Origin: VRUE01 sp963796705
Lineage (GTDB): Bacteria; Actinomycetota; Thermoleophilia; Solirubrobacterales; 70-9
Direction of reading: 5' to 3'
Length of the DNA: 64,000 nucleotides
Assembly: GCA_963796705.1 (NCBI GenBank)
Contig: CAWCMK010000002.1
Coordinates: 558,001-622,000 of the forward strand
Shown here: one piece after another, positions 7,479-14,681 of the stretch
Layout: each line of letters starts with the position of its first letter
Numbering within the stretch: position 1 is the first letter of the stretch
Position numbers and translations under genes: made by a program
Notes under the pieces: model-generated
What the model was told of the DNA's origin: nothing
The model's database searches: none
What the model saw: only the letters and a program-made list of their open reading frames with translations

Positions 7479-8743
7479 TCGCGGGCGCGGGCGATCGCTG
7501 GAGCGGGCGGCGGCTCCATTTCATCGGTATCGGCGGCGCCGGGATGAGTGGTCTGGCGCTGGTCAGCGCACAGCTCGGCGCGACGGTCAGTGGCAGCGAT
7601 CGCGCCGACTCTTCCTACCTGGCACGCCTGCGGGATGCCGGTCTGGCGCCGCTGATCGGCCACGACGCCGGCAACCTGCCCGCCGACACCGAGGTCGTGC
7701 TCTCCACGGCGATCGGCGAGGACAACCCGGAGCTGGCGCTTGCCCGCGAGCGCGGCCTGGCGATCATCTCGCGCGGGGAGCTGCTCGCCGAGCTCTGCGC
7801 CGAGAAGCGGCTGATCGCCATCGCTGGCACGCACGGCAAGACGACCACGGCGGCGATGACGGTCTGGGCGCTGCGCGCGATCGGCGCCGATCCCGCATTC
7901 CTGATCGGCGGTGAGGTGCCGGGGCTGGGCGAGGGGGGCGCCCTCGCGAACGCCGGCTGGGGGTCGGGCGAATGGGTCGTCGCCGAGGCCGACGAGAGCG
8001 ACGGCAGTTTCCTCGAGCTGCGTCCCGAGATCGCGGTGATCACCAACATCGAGATGGACCATCACTCCCATTGGGGCTCGATCGCGGCGCTACGGGCGGC
8101 ATTTGAACGTTTCGCGAAAGACGCCCGCAGGGCCGAGTTCAACGCCAACTCGCCGGGTCCGTCGCGACTCGCGCTGGCCGTTCCCGGAGCCCACAACCTG
8201 CTGAACGCGCGAGCGGCGCTGGCCGCCGTTGAGCTGACCGGGGCTTCGCTGGAGGCGGCGGCCGCCGGGCTCGCCGAGTTCCCTGGAGTGCGGCGGCGGC
8301 TGGAGCGCAAGGGGGAGGTTGAGGGGACCGTGATCTACGACGATTACGCCCATCACCCGACCGAGCTGCGGGCGGCCCTGACGGCGCTGCGCGAGATCGG
8401 CGGTGAGCGCCTGCTGGCTGTCTTTCAGCCCCACCTGTACTCGCGAACCCGGGCTTTCACCGAGGAGCTGGGCGCGGCCCTGGCGCTCGCCGACGAGGCG
8501 GTCGTGCTCGACGTCTACGCGGCCCGTGAGAGGCCGGTCGGCGAGCTGGCGGGGGTCAGCGGCCTGGCGGTCGCGCGAGCCGCGGCCGACCGGATGGCGG
8601 GGCGGCCGGTCGTCTGGGCGCCCACCCTGGAGCAGGCTGCGGCGGCAGCGAGCCGACGACTTGGCCCCGGCAAGGTGCTGGTCACGCTCGGCGCCGGCGA
8701 CGTGTTCAGCCTGGCCGAGAGACTCGTCGAGGGCGGCCGCTGA
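7475..8743 (+). CDS. murC: UDP-N-acetylmuramate--L-alanine ligase MurC, with shortened central domain
   Basis: First Mur ligase, adding L-alanine to UDP-MurNAc. Visible are the N-terminal IGIGGAGMSGLALVSAQ, the ATP loop IAGTHGKTTTAAM (near residue 117), VAEADESDGSFLELRP, TNIEMDHHSHW and the C-terminal YDDYAHHPTELRAAL. At 422 residues it is shorter than the roughly 450-490 usual for MurC. The missing part falls between DHHSHWGSIAALRAAFERFA and LAVPGAHNLLNARAAL, where family members normally have about 45 more residues (a strand-helix unit containing an NxDDP-type motif). The reading frame is intact, so this looks like an in-frame shortening. The next in-line gene is murB. Confidence 0.93.
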   Translation: MIAGAGDRWSGRRLHFIGIGGAGMSGLALVSAQLGATVSGSDRADSSYLARLRDAGLAPLIGHDAGNLPADTEVVLSTAIGEDNPELALARERGLAIISRGELLAELCAEKRLIAIAGTHGKTTTAAMTVWALRAIGADPAFLIGGEVPGLGEGGALANAGWGSGEWVVAEADESDGSFLELRPEIAVITNIEMDHHSHWGSIAALRAAFERFAKDARRAEFNANSPGPSRLALAVPGAHNLLNARAALAAVELTGASLEAAAAGLAEFPGVRRRLERKGEVEGTVIYDDYAHHPTELRAALTALREIGGERLLAVFQPHLYSRTRAFTEELGAALALADEAVVLDVYAARERPVGELAGVSGLAVARAAADRMAGRPVVWAPTLEQAAAAASRRLGPGKVLVTLGAGDVFSLAERLVEGGR

Positions 8744-8765
8744 TGGGGGCCCTGGCAGGCTGCCC

Positions 8766-9677
8766 GTGAAGACGCCAGCCGGGCTCTCTCGCGACTACCC
8801 GCTGGCGCGGCTGACGACCGTGCGCACCGGCGGGCCGGCGGACTGGTTCGCGCGGCCGCGCAACGAGGCCCAGCTCCTTGAGCTTCTCGCCTGGGCCGAG
8901 GCGGAGGGGCTGGCGCTGGGCCTGCTCGGCTCTGGCTCGAACCTGCTCGTCGCCGATCAGGGTTTCCGGGGCCTGGCGCTGAAGCTCGACGGCGAGCTGG
9001 CCGCGATTGAGCGCGAGGGCGTGCGGGTCCTCTGCGGGGGTGGCGCCCGCCTGCCTTCGGCCGCCGCGAAGGTGGCCGGCTGGGGGCTCTCGGGGCTCGA
9101 GTTCGGGATCAACATCCCCGGTACCGCGGGTGGGGCGGTGCGGATGAACGCCAACGCCTACGGAGGACAGCTGGCCGAGGTCCTGGAGTGGGTTCAGGTC
9201 TGCACCGCGACGGGCAGCGAGCGGCGATCGCCGGATGCGCTCGGCTTCATCTACCGCGGCTCCAATCTCGGCCCGGGCGAGGTCGTGGCCAGGGTCTCGT
9301 TCCTGCTCTCCGCCTCAGACCCAGACGCGGTCCGCGAGACGTTGGGCTTGATGCGCTCGCGCCGGCGAGAAGCGCAGCCCTCCGGGATCAAGACCTTCGG
9401 CTCGACGTTCAAGAACCCCGACGATCCGCGGGCTGGGGGAAGGAGCGCCGGGCAGCTGCTGGAGGCGGCCGGGTGCCGCGGCCTGCAGGTGGGTGGCGCC
9501 CGGTTCTCCGAGAAGCACGCCAACTTCGTCGAGAATCTGGGCGCCGCGAGCACCGCCGATGTGCTCGCCCTGATGGCCGAGGGGCGACGCCGAGTGCGAG
9601 AGCGGTTCGGCATCGTGCTCGAGCCCGAGGTCCAGCAGCTGGGAGAGCTGCGCCTGCCGGAGGGCTGGGAGCCGTGA
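8766..9677 (+). CDS. murB: UDP-N-acetylenolpyruvoylglucosamine reductase MurB
   Basis: FAD-dependent reductase that makes UDP-MurNAc from its enolpyruvyl precursor. The protein has 303 residues. Motifs: TTVRTGGPADWFARP, the FAD-binding LGSGSNLLVADQGF, FGINIPGTAGGAVRMNANAYG (with the Arg of the active site), the catalytic-serine region KTFGSTFKNP and the C-terminal GGARFSEKHANFVEN with its conserved Glu. GTG 8766 begins the protein naturally (VKTPAGLSRDYPLARLTTV). The same frame stays open far upstream through murC, but that part has no homology and is ignored. The murB stop overlaps the next start by 4 bases. Confidence 0.96.
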   Translation: MKTPAGLSRDYPLARLTTVRTGGPADWFARPRNEAQLLELLAWAEAEGLALGLLGSGSNLLVADQGFRGLALKLDGELAAIEREGVRVLCGGGARLPSAAAKVAGWGLSGLEFGINIPGTAGGAVRMNANAYGGQLAEVLEWVQVCTATGSERRSPDALGFIYRGSNLGPGEVVARVSFLLSASDPDAVRETLGLMRSRRREAQPSGIKTFGSTFKNPDDPRAGGRSAGQLLEAAGCRGLQVGGARFSEKHANFVENLGAASTADVLALMAEGRRRVRERFGIVLEPEVQQLGELRLPEGWEP

Positions 9678-10234
9678 GGCGCCGGTTGCTGGTCGCGGGC
9701 GGGATCGCGGTGGCTGTCGCACTGGTCCTGATCATCTACCACCTGGCCCTATCGGGATCGGGCACGGCGGGCAGGCCAGGCAACACCCGTCCGACGTCGG
9801 TGATCGGGTCCGGCCCGAGGGCGCTCGGCGTCTCGGCCGCCGGCGTGATCCTCAGCGGCCATCCGCCCTCCGGCGCGAGCCTTCCCCGGCTACCGACCGA
9901 CAAGCCGCCTCAGGGCGGCCGCCTCAGGGGACCACTGCTCGAACAGGCCCGCGTCCTCGGGGCGGCACCGCCGGTCCTGCGCTCCTGCATCGCGGCCAGC
10001 CGCTACGGCGAAACCGGGGTCGAGGTGAAGCTCGTCTCGGGGATCGAACTGCGCTTCGGCAGGGCTGCCCGGGCGGCGCAGAAGTGGGCGGCCGCGGCGG
10101 CGATCCTGGCCGATCCGGCGGTTAGCGAAATCGGTTATGTCGACCTGTATTCACCGGGGCGGGCCTCGACGGGCGGCAGCGGCGTGACCCTGCCACCGGC
10201 CGAACGGGGAGCCTCGACGCATTGCGGGCATTAG
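9674..10234 (+). CDS. ftsQ: FtsQ/DivIB-like division protein lacking a recognisable POTRA domain
   Basis: By position (murB-X-ftsZ) and C-terminal sequence this is FtsQ, the bitopic scaffold of the divisome. One membrane helix (about residues 4-22, LLVAGGIAVAVALVLIIYHL) follows a short basic N-terminus. Then a Gly/Pro-rich linker leads directly to the FtsQ beta-domain pattern GVEVKLVSGIELRFG, AAQKWAAAAAILADP and IGYVDLYSPGRA. The protein has only 186 residues against roughly 230-290 in the family. The POTRA domain that should sit between helix and beta-domain does not fit in the space and is not seen. GTG 9674 overlaps the murB stop. The open frame is clean, so no frameshift is needed. Confidence 0.75.
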   Translation: MRRRLLVAGGIAVAVALVLIIYHLALSGSGTAGRPGNTRPTSVIGSGPRALGVSAAGVILSGHPPSGASLPRLPTDKPPQGGRLRGPLLEQARVLGAAPPVLRSCIAASRYGETGVEVKLVSGIELRFGRAARAAQKWAAAAAILADPAVSEIGYVDLYSPGRASTGGSGVTLPPAERGASTHCGH

Positions 10235-10307
10235 TCGGCTCAATGCCTGCATCCGGCGTCCCAGAGCCGATCGGGGCGCGCGAGGCGCTGCTGCACCGGC
10301 AAGCCTT

Positions 10308-10347
10308 CAAACCCTCAACCTAAGAGTTAGCTGAGCCAAACCCTCAA
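10308..10347. repeat. Direct repeat upstream of ftsZ
   Basis: CAAACCCTCAA occurs at 10308-10318 and again at 10337-10347, 29 bases apart. A related, imperfect copy (CCAACTCTCAAGCA) lies at 10451-10464, matching the second copy's flank (CCAAACCCTCAAGCA). The spacing near the ftsZ promoter suggests a protein-binding motif, but no known regulator is recognised. Confidence 0.45.
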
Positions 10348-10390
10348 GCACTGGTCGAGGAATCCGCGTTGCATGATGCCGTTCGGGCGT

Positions 10391-10419
10391 TTGACAGTGG
10401 CCTCTCGATACCCTACGTT
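10391..10419 (+). promoter_or_regulatory. Predicted ftsZ promoter
   Basis: A perfect -35 hexamer TTGACA (10391-10396) and a -10 box TACGTT (10414-10419, matching actinobacterial TANNNT) are separated by 17 bases. Transcription would start near 10426, giving a leader of about 97 bases before ftsZ, unlike most operon heads in this window. A 9-bp inverted repeat, AGTGGCCTC at 10396-10404 and GAGGCCACT at 10442-10450, brackets the core promoter and start site. The whole 288-base gap 10235-10522 is noncoding and visibly less GC-rich than the genes. Confidence 0.6.
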
Positions 10420-10522
10420 GGGCGCAATTTCCGTAGTTACCGAGGCCACTCCAACTCTCAAGCATGACTGAAGCCTCGGACGGAAAAAAGGCTCAACTCA
10501 CATAAGAGAGAGATTTCGGGAG

Positions 10523-11602
10523 ATGGAATCCACCTACCTTGCAGTGATCAAGGTCGTCGGGGCAGGCGGCGGCGGCACCAATGCCGTAAGCCGGATGATC
10601 GACGCCGGCATCCGCGGGGTCGAGTTCGTCGCGGTCAACACCGATGCCCAGGCGCTGCAGGCCTGCGACGCCGACATCAAGCTCTCGATCGGACAGGAGC
10701 TGACCCGCGGCCTCGGGGCTGGCGGCAACCCGGAGGTCGGGGCCGGCGCGGCGGCCGAGAGCCGCGATGAGATCAAGGAGGCGCTGAAGGGGGCCGATAT
10801 GGTCTTCGTCACCGCCGGTGAGGGCGGCGGCACCGGCACCGGCTCGGCGCCGATCATCGCTGAGATCGCCAAGGAGGAGATCGGAGCCCTGACGGTCGGC
10901 GCCGTCACGAAGCCCTTCGAGTTCGAGGGCAAACGGCGCATGCAGCAGGCGCTCGAGGGGATCGAGAAACTGCGCAACAACGTCGACACCCTGATCATCG
11001 TCCCCAACGAGAAACTGCTGCAGGCCGTCGAGCGCCGGACCAGCGTTCTCGAGGCCTTTCGCCAGGCCGATGACATCCTGCGCCAGGGCGTGCAGGGCAT
11101 CACCGACCTGATCACGATCCCCGGTCTGATCAACCTCGATTTCGCCGACGTGCGGACGATCATGCGCGACGCCGGCTCGGCCCTGATGGGGGTCGGCAGC
11201 GCCTCGGGCGAGTCGCGCGCACTCGACGCCGCCAAGGCGGCGATCACCTCGCCGCTGATCGAGGAGTCGATCAAAGGCGCGACCGGGATGCTGCTGAACA
11301 TCACCGGCCCCGAGGACCTCGGGTTGTTCGAGGTCAATGAGGCCGCACAGCTAGTTCAGCAGGAGGCCGACGACAACGCCAACATCATCTTCGGCTCGGT
11401 CGTCGACCAGTCGATGCGCGACGAGATCCGCGTCACGGTGATCGCGACGGGCTTTGAGGGCTTCGAGCTCTTGGCACGCTCGCCGCAGCGCGTTCGCCGC
11501 CGCTACGAGAGCCGGCCCCGCGTCTCGGCCGACGATACGGACATTCGCAAACTGCGCGTCTCCGACGACGACATCGACGTTCCGGGATTCCTCAAGGAAT
11601 AG
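10523..11602 (+). CDS. ftsZ: Cell division GTPase FtsZ
   Basis: Tubulin-like GTPase forming the cytokinetic ring. At 359 residues it has a short linker. It starts directly with the GTPase core: IKVVGAGGGGTNAVSRMI, the tubulin signature GGGTGTGSAPIIAEIA near residue 102, and the T7 catalytic loop LINLDFADVRTIM near residue 204. The C-terminal conserved peptide DDIDVPGFLKE, which binds partner proteins, is intact. ATG 10523 is used; the upstream GA-rich stretch (AAGAGAGAGATTTCGGGAG) may serve as ribosome-binding site. No ftsA precedes it and no sepF or ylm genes follow; gcvT comes next. Confidence 0.98.
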   Translation: MESTYLAVIKVVGAGGGGTNAVSRMIDAGIRGVEFVAVNTDAQALQACDADIKLSIGQELTRGLGAGGNPEVGAGAAAESRDEIKEALKGADMVFVTAGEGGGTGTGSAPIIAEIAKEEIGALTVGAVTKPFEFEGKRRMQQALEGIEKLRNNVDTLIIVPNEKLLQAVERRTSVLEAFRQADDILRQGVQGITDLITIPGLINLDFADVRTIMRDAGSALMGVGSASGESRALDAAKAAITSPLIEESIKGATGMLLNITGPEDLGLFEVNEAAQLVQQEADDNANIIFGSVVDQSMRDEIRVTVIATGFEGFELLARSPQRVRRRYESRPRVSADDTDIRKLRVSDDDIDVPGFLKE

Positions 11603-11636
11603 CCGGCGGCGAGCTGGCCATCGCGGGACCCCGCCG
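11602..11636 (+). terminator. Weak candidate terminator after ftsZ
   Basis: CCGGCGG (11602-11608) and CCGCCGG (11630-11636) form a 7-bp stem starting at the ftsZ stop codon; the loop itself contains a small GCGGG/CCCGC hairpin. No T-run follows. Confidence 0.3.
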
Positions 11637-11710
11637 GGTCGGATTCGCGCCGCGCCGAGTTGAGCTGTGGTCGCGCCGCTCACCGGGGGCGCCCCAGCCT
11701 GAGCAGGCAA

Positions 11711-11716
11711 TAGCCT
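11711..11716 (+). promoter_or_regulatory. -10 box of a probable leaderless gcvT transcript
   Basis: TAGCCT ends 8 bases before GTG 11725. With the usual 6-7 base discriminator the RNA would begin at or next to the start codon. This favours GTG 11725 over TTG 11716, which lies inside the box. Confidence 0.5.
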
Positions 11717-11724
11717 TGCTCGCC

Positions 11725-12795
11725 GTGAGCCTGCGAAGGACACCTCTGTATGAGAAGCACCTTGAGCTCGGGGCAAAGCTCGTCCCCTTCGCCGGCTGGG
11801 AGATGCCGGTCTCCTATGAGGGGATTCGCGAGGAGCACCTGGCGGTGCGCACCCACGCGGGGATGTTCGACGTCTCCCACATGGGTCAGATCGAGGTCGA
11901 GGGGCCAGGGGCGCTGCGCTTCCTGCAGCTGCTGCTCTCCAACGACGTCGCCAAGATCGAGATCGGCGGCGCCCAGTACTCCTGTCTGTGCGCGGAGGAC
12001 GGCGGCGTGCTCGACGACCTGTTCGCCTACCGACTGGGCGGCGACCGCTACCTGCTGATTACCAACTCCGCCAACCACGAGTTCGACCTCAGCTGGCTCG
12101 GGCGCCGGAGCCGTGGCGAGGATGTCGCCGTCCGCGACGTCGCCGAGCGCTACGCAATGCTCGCGATCCAGGGCCCGCACGCGCGGGCGATCCTCGGTCG
12201 GACTCTCGAGGTGGCCCTGCCGCCGCGGATGGCGATCGCGGCACTGCGAATCGGCGGTCGCCCGGCCCTCGCCTGTGGCACCGGCTATACGGGCGAGGAC
12301 GGGGTCGAGCTCCTGCTCGATCCTGAGATCGCGCCGCCTGTCTGGGCGGAGCTCCTCGATGCCGGCATCGTCCCCTGCGGGCTGGGGGCGCGCGACACGC
12401 TTCGCCTCGAGGCCTGCTTTCACCTCTACGGCCAGGACCTGACCCCCGAGCGAAACCCGATCGAAGCCGGCCTCGGATGGTGCTGCGCGGAGGCAACCGG
12501 GTTCATCGGCTCGGCGCCGATCGGCCGTGCGCGCGCCGAGGGTCCGGCTGAGAAGTTGGCGCCGTTTAGGATCGAGGGTCCCGGTATCCCGCGCCAGGGC
12601 AACCCGGTCCTGCGGGGGGCCGATCAGGTGGGCCTCGTCACCTCGGGCAGCTTCTCGCCCTGTCTGGAGATCGGGATCGGGATGGCCTACCTGCGCCCCG
12701 AGCTCGCCGAGCCGGGCGTCGCGGTCGAGATCGATGTGCGCGGCAAGCGGCGCCCGGCGCGGGTAGCTTCCAGACCCCTCTACCCACCGCGATAA
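11725..12795 (+). CDS. gcvT: Glycine cleavage system T protein (aminomethyltransferase)
   Basis: T protein moves the methylene group from lipoyl-bound aminomethyl on H protein to tetrahydrofolate and releases ammonia. At 356 residues it is of normal length. It begins SLRRTPLYEKHLELGAKLVP, then FAGWEMPVSYEGIREEHLAV, FDVSHMGQIEVEGPGA, and LRLEACFHLYGQDL with ERNPIEAGLGW near residue 240. The C-terminal part carries GLVTSGSFSPCLEIGIGMAY. GTG 11725 is preferred because the TTG nine bases upstream overlaps the promoter box. gcvH follows after 10 bases. Confidence 0.96.
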   Translation: MSLRRTPLYEKHLELGAKLVPFAGWEMPVSYEGIREEHLAVRTHAGMFDVSHMGQIEVEGPGALRFLQLLLSNDVAKIEIGGAQYSCLCAEDGGVLDDLFAYRLGGDRYLLITNSANHEFDLSWLGRRSRGEDVAVRDVAERYAMLAIQGPHARAILGRTLEVALPPRMAIAALRIGGRPALACGTGYTGEDGVELLLDPEIAPPVWAELLDAGIVPCGLGARDTLRLEACFHLYGQDLTPERNPIEAGLGWCCAEATGFIGSAPIGRARAEGPAEKLAPFRIEGPGIPRQGNPVLRGADQVGLVTSGSFSPCLEIGIGMAYLRPELAEPGVAVEIDVRGKRRPARVASRPLYPPR

Positions 12796-12800
12796 GGAGG
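12794..12800 (+). promoter_or_regulatory. Strong Shine-Dalgarno site of gcvH
   Basis: AAGGAGG, a full consensus site, lies 5 bases before TTG 12806 and overlaps the gcvT stop codon. It compensates for the weak TTG start and fixes the gcvH start. Confidence 0.75.
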
Positions 12801-12805
12801 CTCTC

Positions 12806-13192
12806 TTGAGCGAGGCCAGCTACCCCGAGGACCTGATCTACCACGCCGAGCACGACTGGGCCCGGGTCGAGGGCGAGCGGGCGACCTTCGGAATCACCTG
12901 GTATGCGCAGGACAGTCTCGGCGAGGTCGTCTTCTTCGATCCGCCCGCGGTCGGGGCCAAGCTCAAGAAGGACACGAGCTACGCCGAGGTTGAGTCGGTG
13001 AAGGCGGTCTCCGAGGTGGTCGCCCCCCTCTCCGGGGAGGTTGTTGAGGTCAACGAGGCGCTCGCCGAGGCGCCCGAGCGGATCAACCAGGACCCCTACG
13101 GCGAGGGCTGGCTAGTCAAGGTCAGCCTCAGCGCACCGGCCGAGGCGGACTCGTTGCTCGCCGCCGGGGAATACCGCGAGCTGCTGGGCTGA
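12806..13192 (+). CDS. gcvH: Glycine cleavage system H protein
   Basis: Small lipoyl carrier protein (128 residues) shuttling the aminomethyl group between P, T and L proteins. The lipoylation site is Lys66 in the stretch EVESVKAVSEVVAPLSGEV. ITWYAQDSLGEVVFFDPP and the C-terminal NQDPYGEGWLVKV are typical. TTG start with a consensus ribosome-binding site. It lies 10 bases after gcvT; the P-protein genes follow after 85 bases and have their own predicted promoter. Confidence 0.97.
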   Translation: MSEASYPEDLIYHAEHDWARVEGERATFGITWYAQDSLGEVVFFDPPAVGAKLKKDTSYAEVESVKAVSEVVAPLSGEVVEVNEALAEAPERINQDPYGEGWLVKVSLSAPAEADSLLAAGEYRELLG

Positions 13193-13218
13193 GCGGCGGC
13201 CGGGGCCGGTGGTTGATT

Positions 13219-13242
13219 TTCGCGCAGCGAGCGAGGCGCGAA
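13219..13242 (+). terminator. Hairpin between gcvH and gcvPA
   Basis: TTCGCGC (13219-13225) and GCGCGAA (13236-13242) form a 7-bp stem with a 10-base loop, followed by TTTCC. It could terminate the gcvTH transcript or act as an operator upstream of the gcvPA promoter at 13266. Confidence 0.4.
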
Positions 13243-13265
13243 TTTCCTCTCAAGGACCGCTTCCC

Positions 13266-13271
13266 TAGGGT
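13266..13271 (+). promoter_or_regulatory. -10 box of a probable leaderless gcvPA transcript
   Basis: TAGGGT ends 6 bases before GTG 13278. No Shine-Dalgarno site lies between them. This suggests that gcvPA-gcvPB is transcribed separately from gcvT-gcvH. Confidence 0.55.
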
Positions 13272-13277
13272 GTAAAC

Positions 13278-14681
13278 GTGACCCGCTACACCTCCGCCAC
13301 CGAGTCCGATCGCGCCGAGATGCTGGCTGCGATCGGGATCGAGTCCGTCGAGGCATTGTTTGAGCAGATACCAGAGCCGTTGCGGCTCGGGGGGCCGCTC
13401 GCGCTGGCGCAGGGGCTCAGCGAGGCCGAGGTCTACGAGCGCCTGGCGAGCCTCGCCGCCCGCAACGCCGACGCCGAGCAGCAGGTCTGCTTCCTCGGCG
13501 CCGGGATGTATGACCACTACGTGCCGGCAATCGTCGACGCGATCACCCAGCGCTCCGAGTTCCTGACGCCCTACACGCCCTACCAGCCCGAGGTCTCCCA
13601 GGGCGGTTTGCAGGTGATGTTCGAATTCCAGACCGCGATGTCGGAGCTGACGGGACTGCCGGTCGCCAGCGCCGGCCTCTATGAGGGCCCATCCTCGCTC
13701 GCCTCGGCCGGCTATCTGGCGATCGGCGCCAGCGGCCGCCGGCGCCTGCTCGTCTCCCGTGGCGTCCACCCCCAGAGTCGCGAGACGCTCGTCACATACT
13801 CGGTCGGCTTTGGCGCCGAGGTCAAGGAGGTCGGCCTTGAGGGTGGGCTCACAGACCCCGGGGCGCTGGCCGCGGCACTCGACGGGGAAACGGCGGCGGT
13901 CTTCCTGCAGAGCCCCAATTTCCTCGGCGCCGTCGAGGACATCGAGGCGCTGGGCGCCACGGTCCGCGAGAGCGGGGCGCTGCTCGTCATCGCCGTCGAC
14001 CCGATGACCCTCGGCGTCCTGCGCCCCCCGGGGGACTGCGGCGCCGACATAGCTCTCGGCGAGGGGCAGCCGCTCGGAAACAGGCTCGATTTCGGCGGCC
14101 CCTCCTTTGGCTTCTTCTGCGCCACCGAGGAGTTGATCCGGCGGATGCCCGGTCGGATCGCCGGAGAAACCGAGGACGTCGACGGCCGCCGGGGGTTCGT
14201 CCTGGCACTGCAGACGCGGGAGCAGCACATCCGCCGCGAGAAGGCGACCCACAATATCTGCACCGCGCAGGCGCTCAACGCGCTGGCGGCGACGATCCAT
14301 CTCGCCTGGCTCGGGCGCCAGGGCTTTCGCGAACTCGGCGAGCTGCTCGTGCGACGCACCGCCTACGCGCGCCAGCGACTCGCCGCGATCGACGGGGTCG
14401 AGCTGCTGCATGGGGCGCCGGTGGCCCGCGAGTTCGCGATCAGGCTCGCGGCCCCCGTCGAGGCGGTCCTCGAGCGCTGCGCCGAGCGCGGCATCGCCGC
14501 CGGATACGCGCTGGGGCGCGATTACCCCGAGTACGAGGACGGTCTGCTGGTCGCGATCACCGAGCGCCGCACGCGGGCGCAGATCGATGACCTCGCCGAG
14601 ACATTGGCGGGGGCAATCGCCGCGGAGCGTGACCGCGCTCCGGCGCCGCGGCCAGAGGGCTCACCGCAGGGGGTCGGATGA
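13278..14681 (+). CDS. gcvPA: Glycine dehydrogenase (decarboxylating) subunit 1
   Basis: N-terminal half of a split P protein. The complex decarboxylates glycine with PLP and passes the aminomethyl group to H protein. At 467 residues it is close to the usual 440-450. It begins RYTSATESDRAEMLAAIGIE, followed by FLGAGMYDHYVPAIVDAI, LTPYTPYQPEVSQGGLQVMF and YEGPSSLASAGYLA. The C-terminal half has REKATHNICTAQALNALAA. GTG start at 13278. Its stop codon overlaps the gcvPB ATG by 4 bases, so the two subunits are coupled at a fixed ratio. Confidence 0.95.
   Translation: MTRYTSATESDRAEMLAAIGIESVEALFEQIPEPLRLGGPLALAQGLSEAEVYERLASLAARNADAEQQVCFLGAGMYDHYVPAIVDAITQRSEFLTPYTPYQPEVSQGGLQVMFEFQTAMSELTGLPVASAGLYEGPSSLASAGYLAIGASGRRRLLVSRGVHPQSRETLVTYSVGFGAEVKEVGLEGGLTDPGALAAALDGETAAVFLQSPNFLGAVEDIEALGATVRESGALLVIAVDPMTLGVLRPPGDCGADIALGEGQPLGNRLDFGGPSFGFFCATEELIRRMPGRIAGETEDVDGRRGFVLALQTREQHIRREKATHNICTAQALNALAATIHLAWLGRQGFRELGELLVRRTAYARQRLAAIDGVELLHGAPVAREFAIRLAAPVEAVLERCAERGIAAGYALGRDYPEYEDGLLVAITERRTRAQIDDLAETLAGAIAAERDRAPAPRPEGSPQGVG

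Noticed and set aside
8403..8765. Long N-terminal extension of MurB
   Set aside because: Frame is open only because of high GC; it overlaps murC in another frame and has no homology.
11603..11724. Glycine riboswitch before gcvT
   Set aside because: No recognisable conserved core; a -10 box immediately before the start leaves no leader RNA to carry one.
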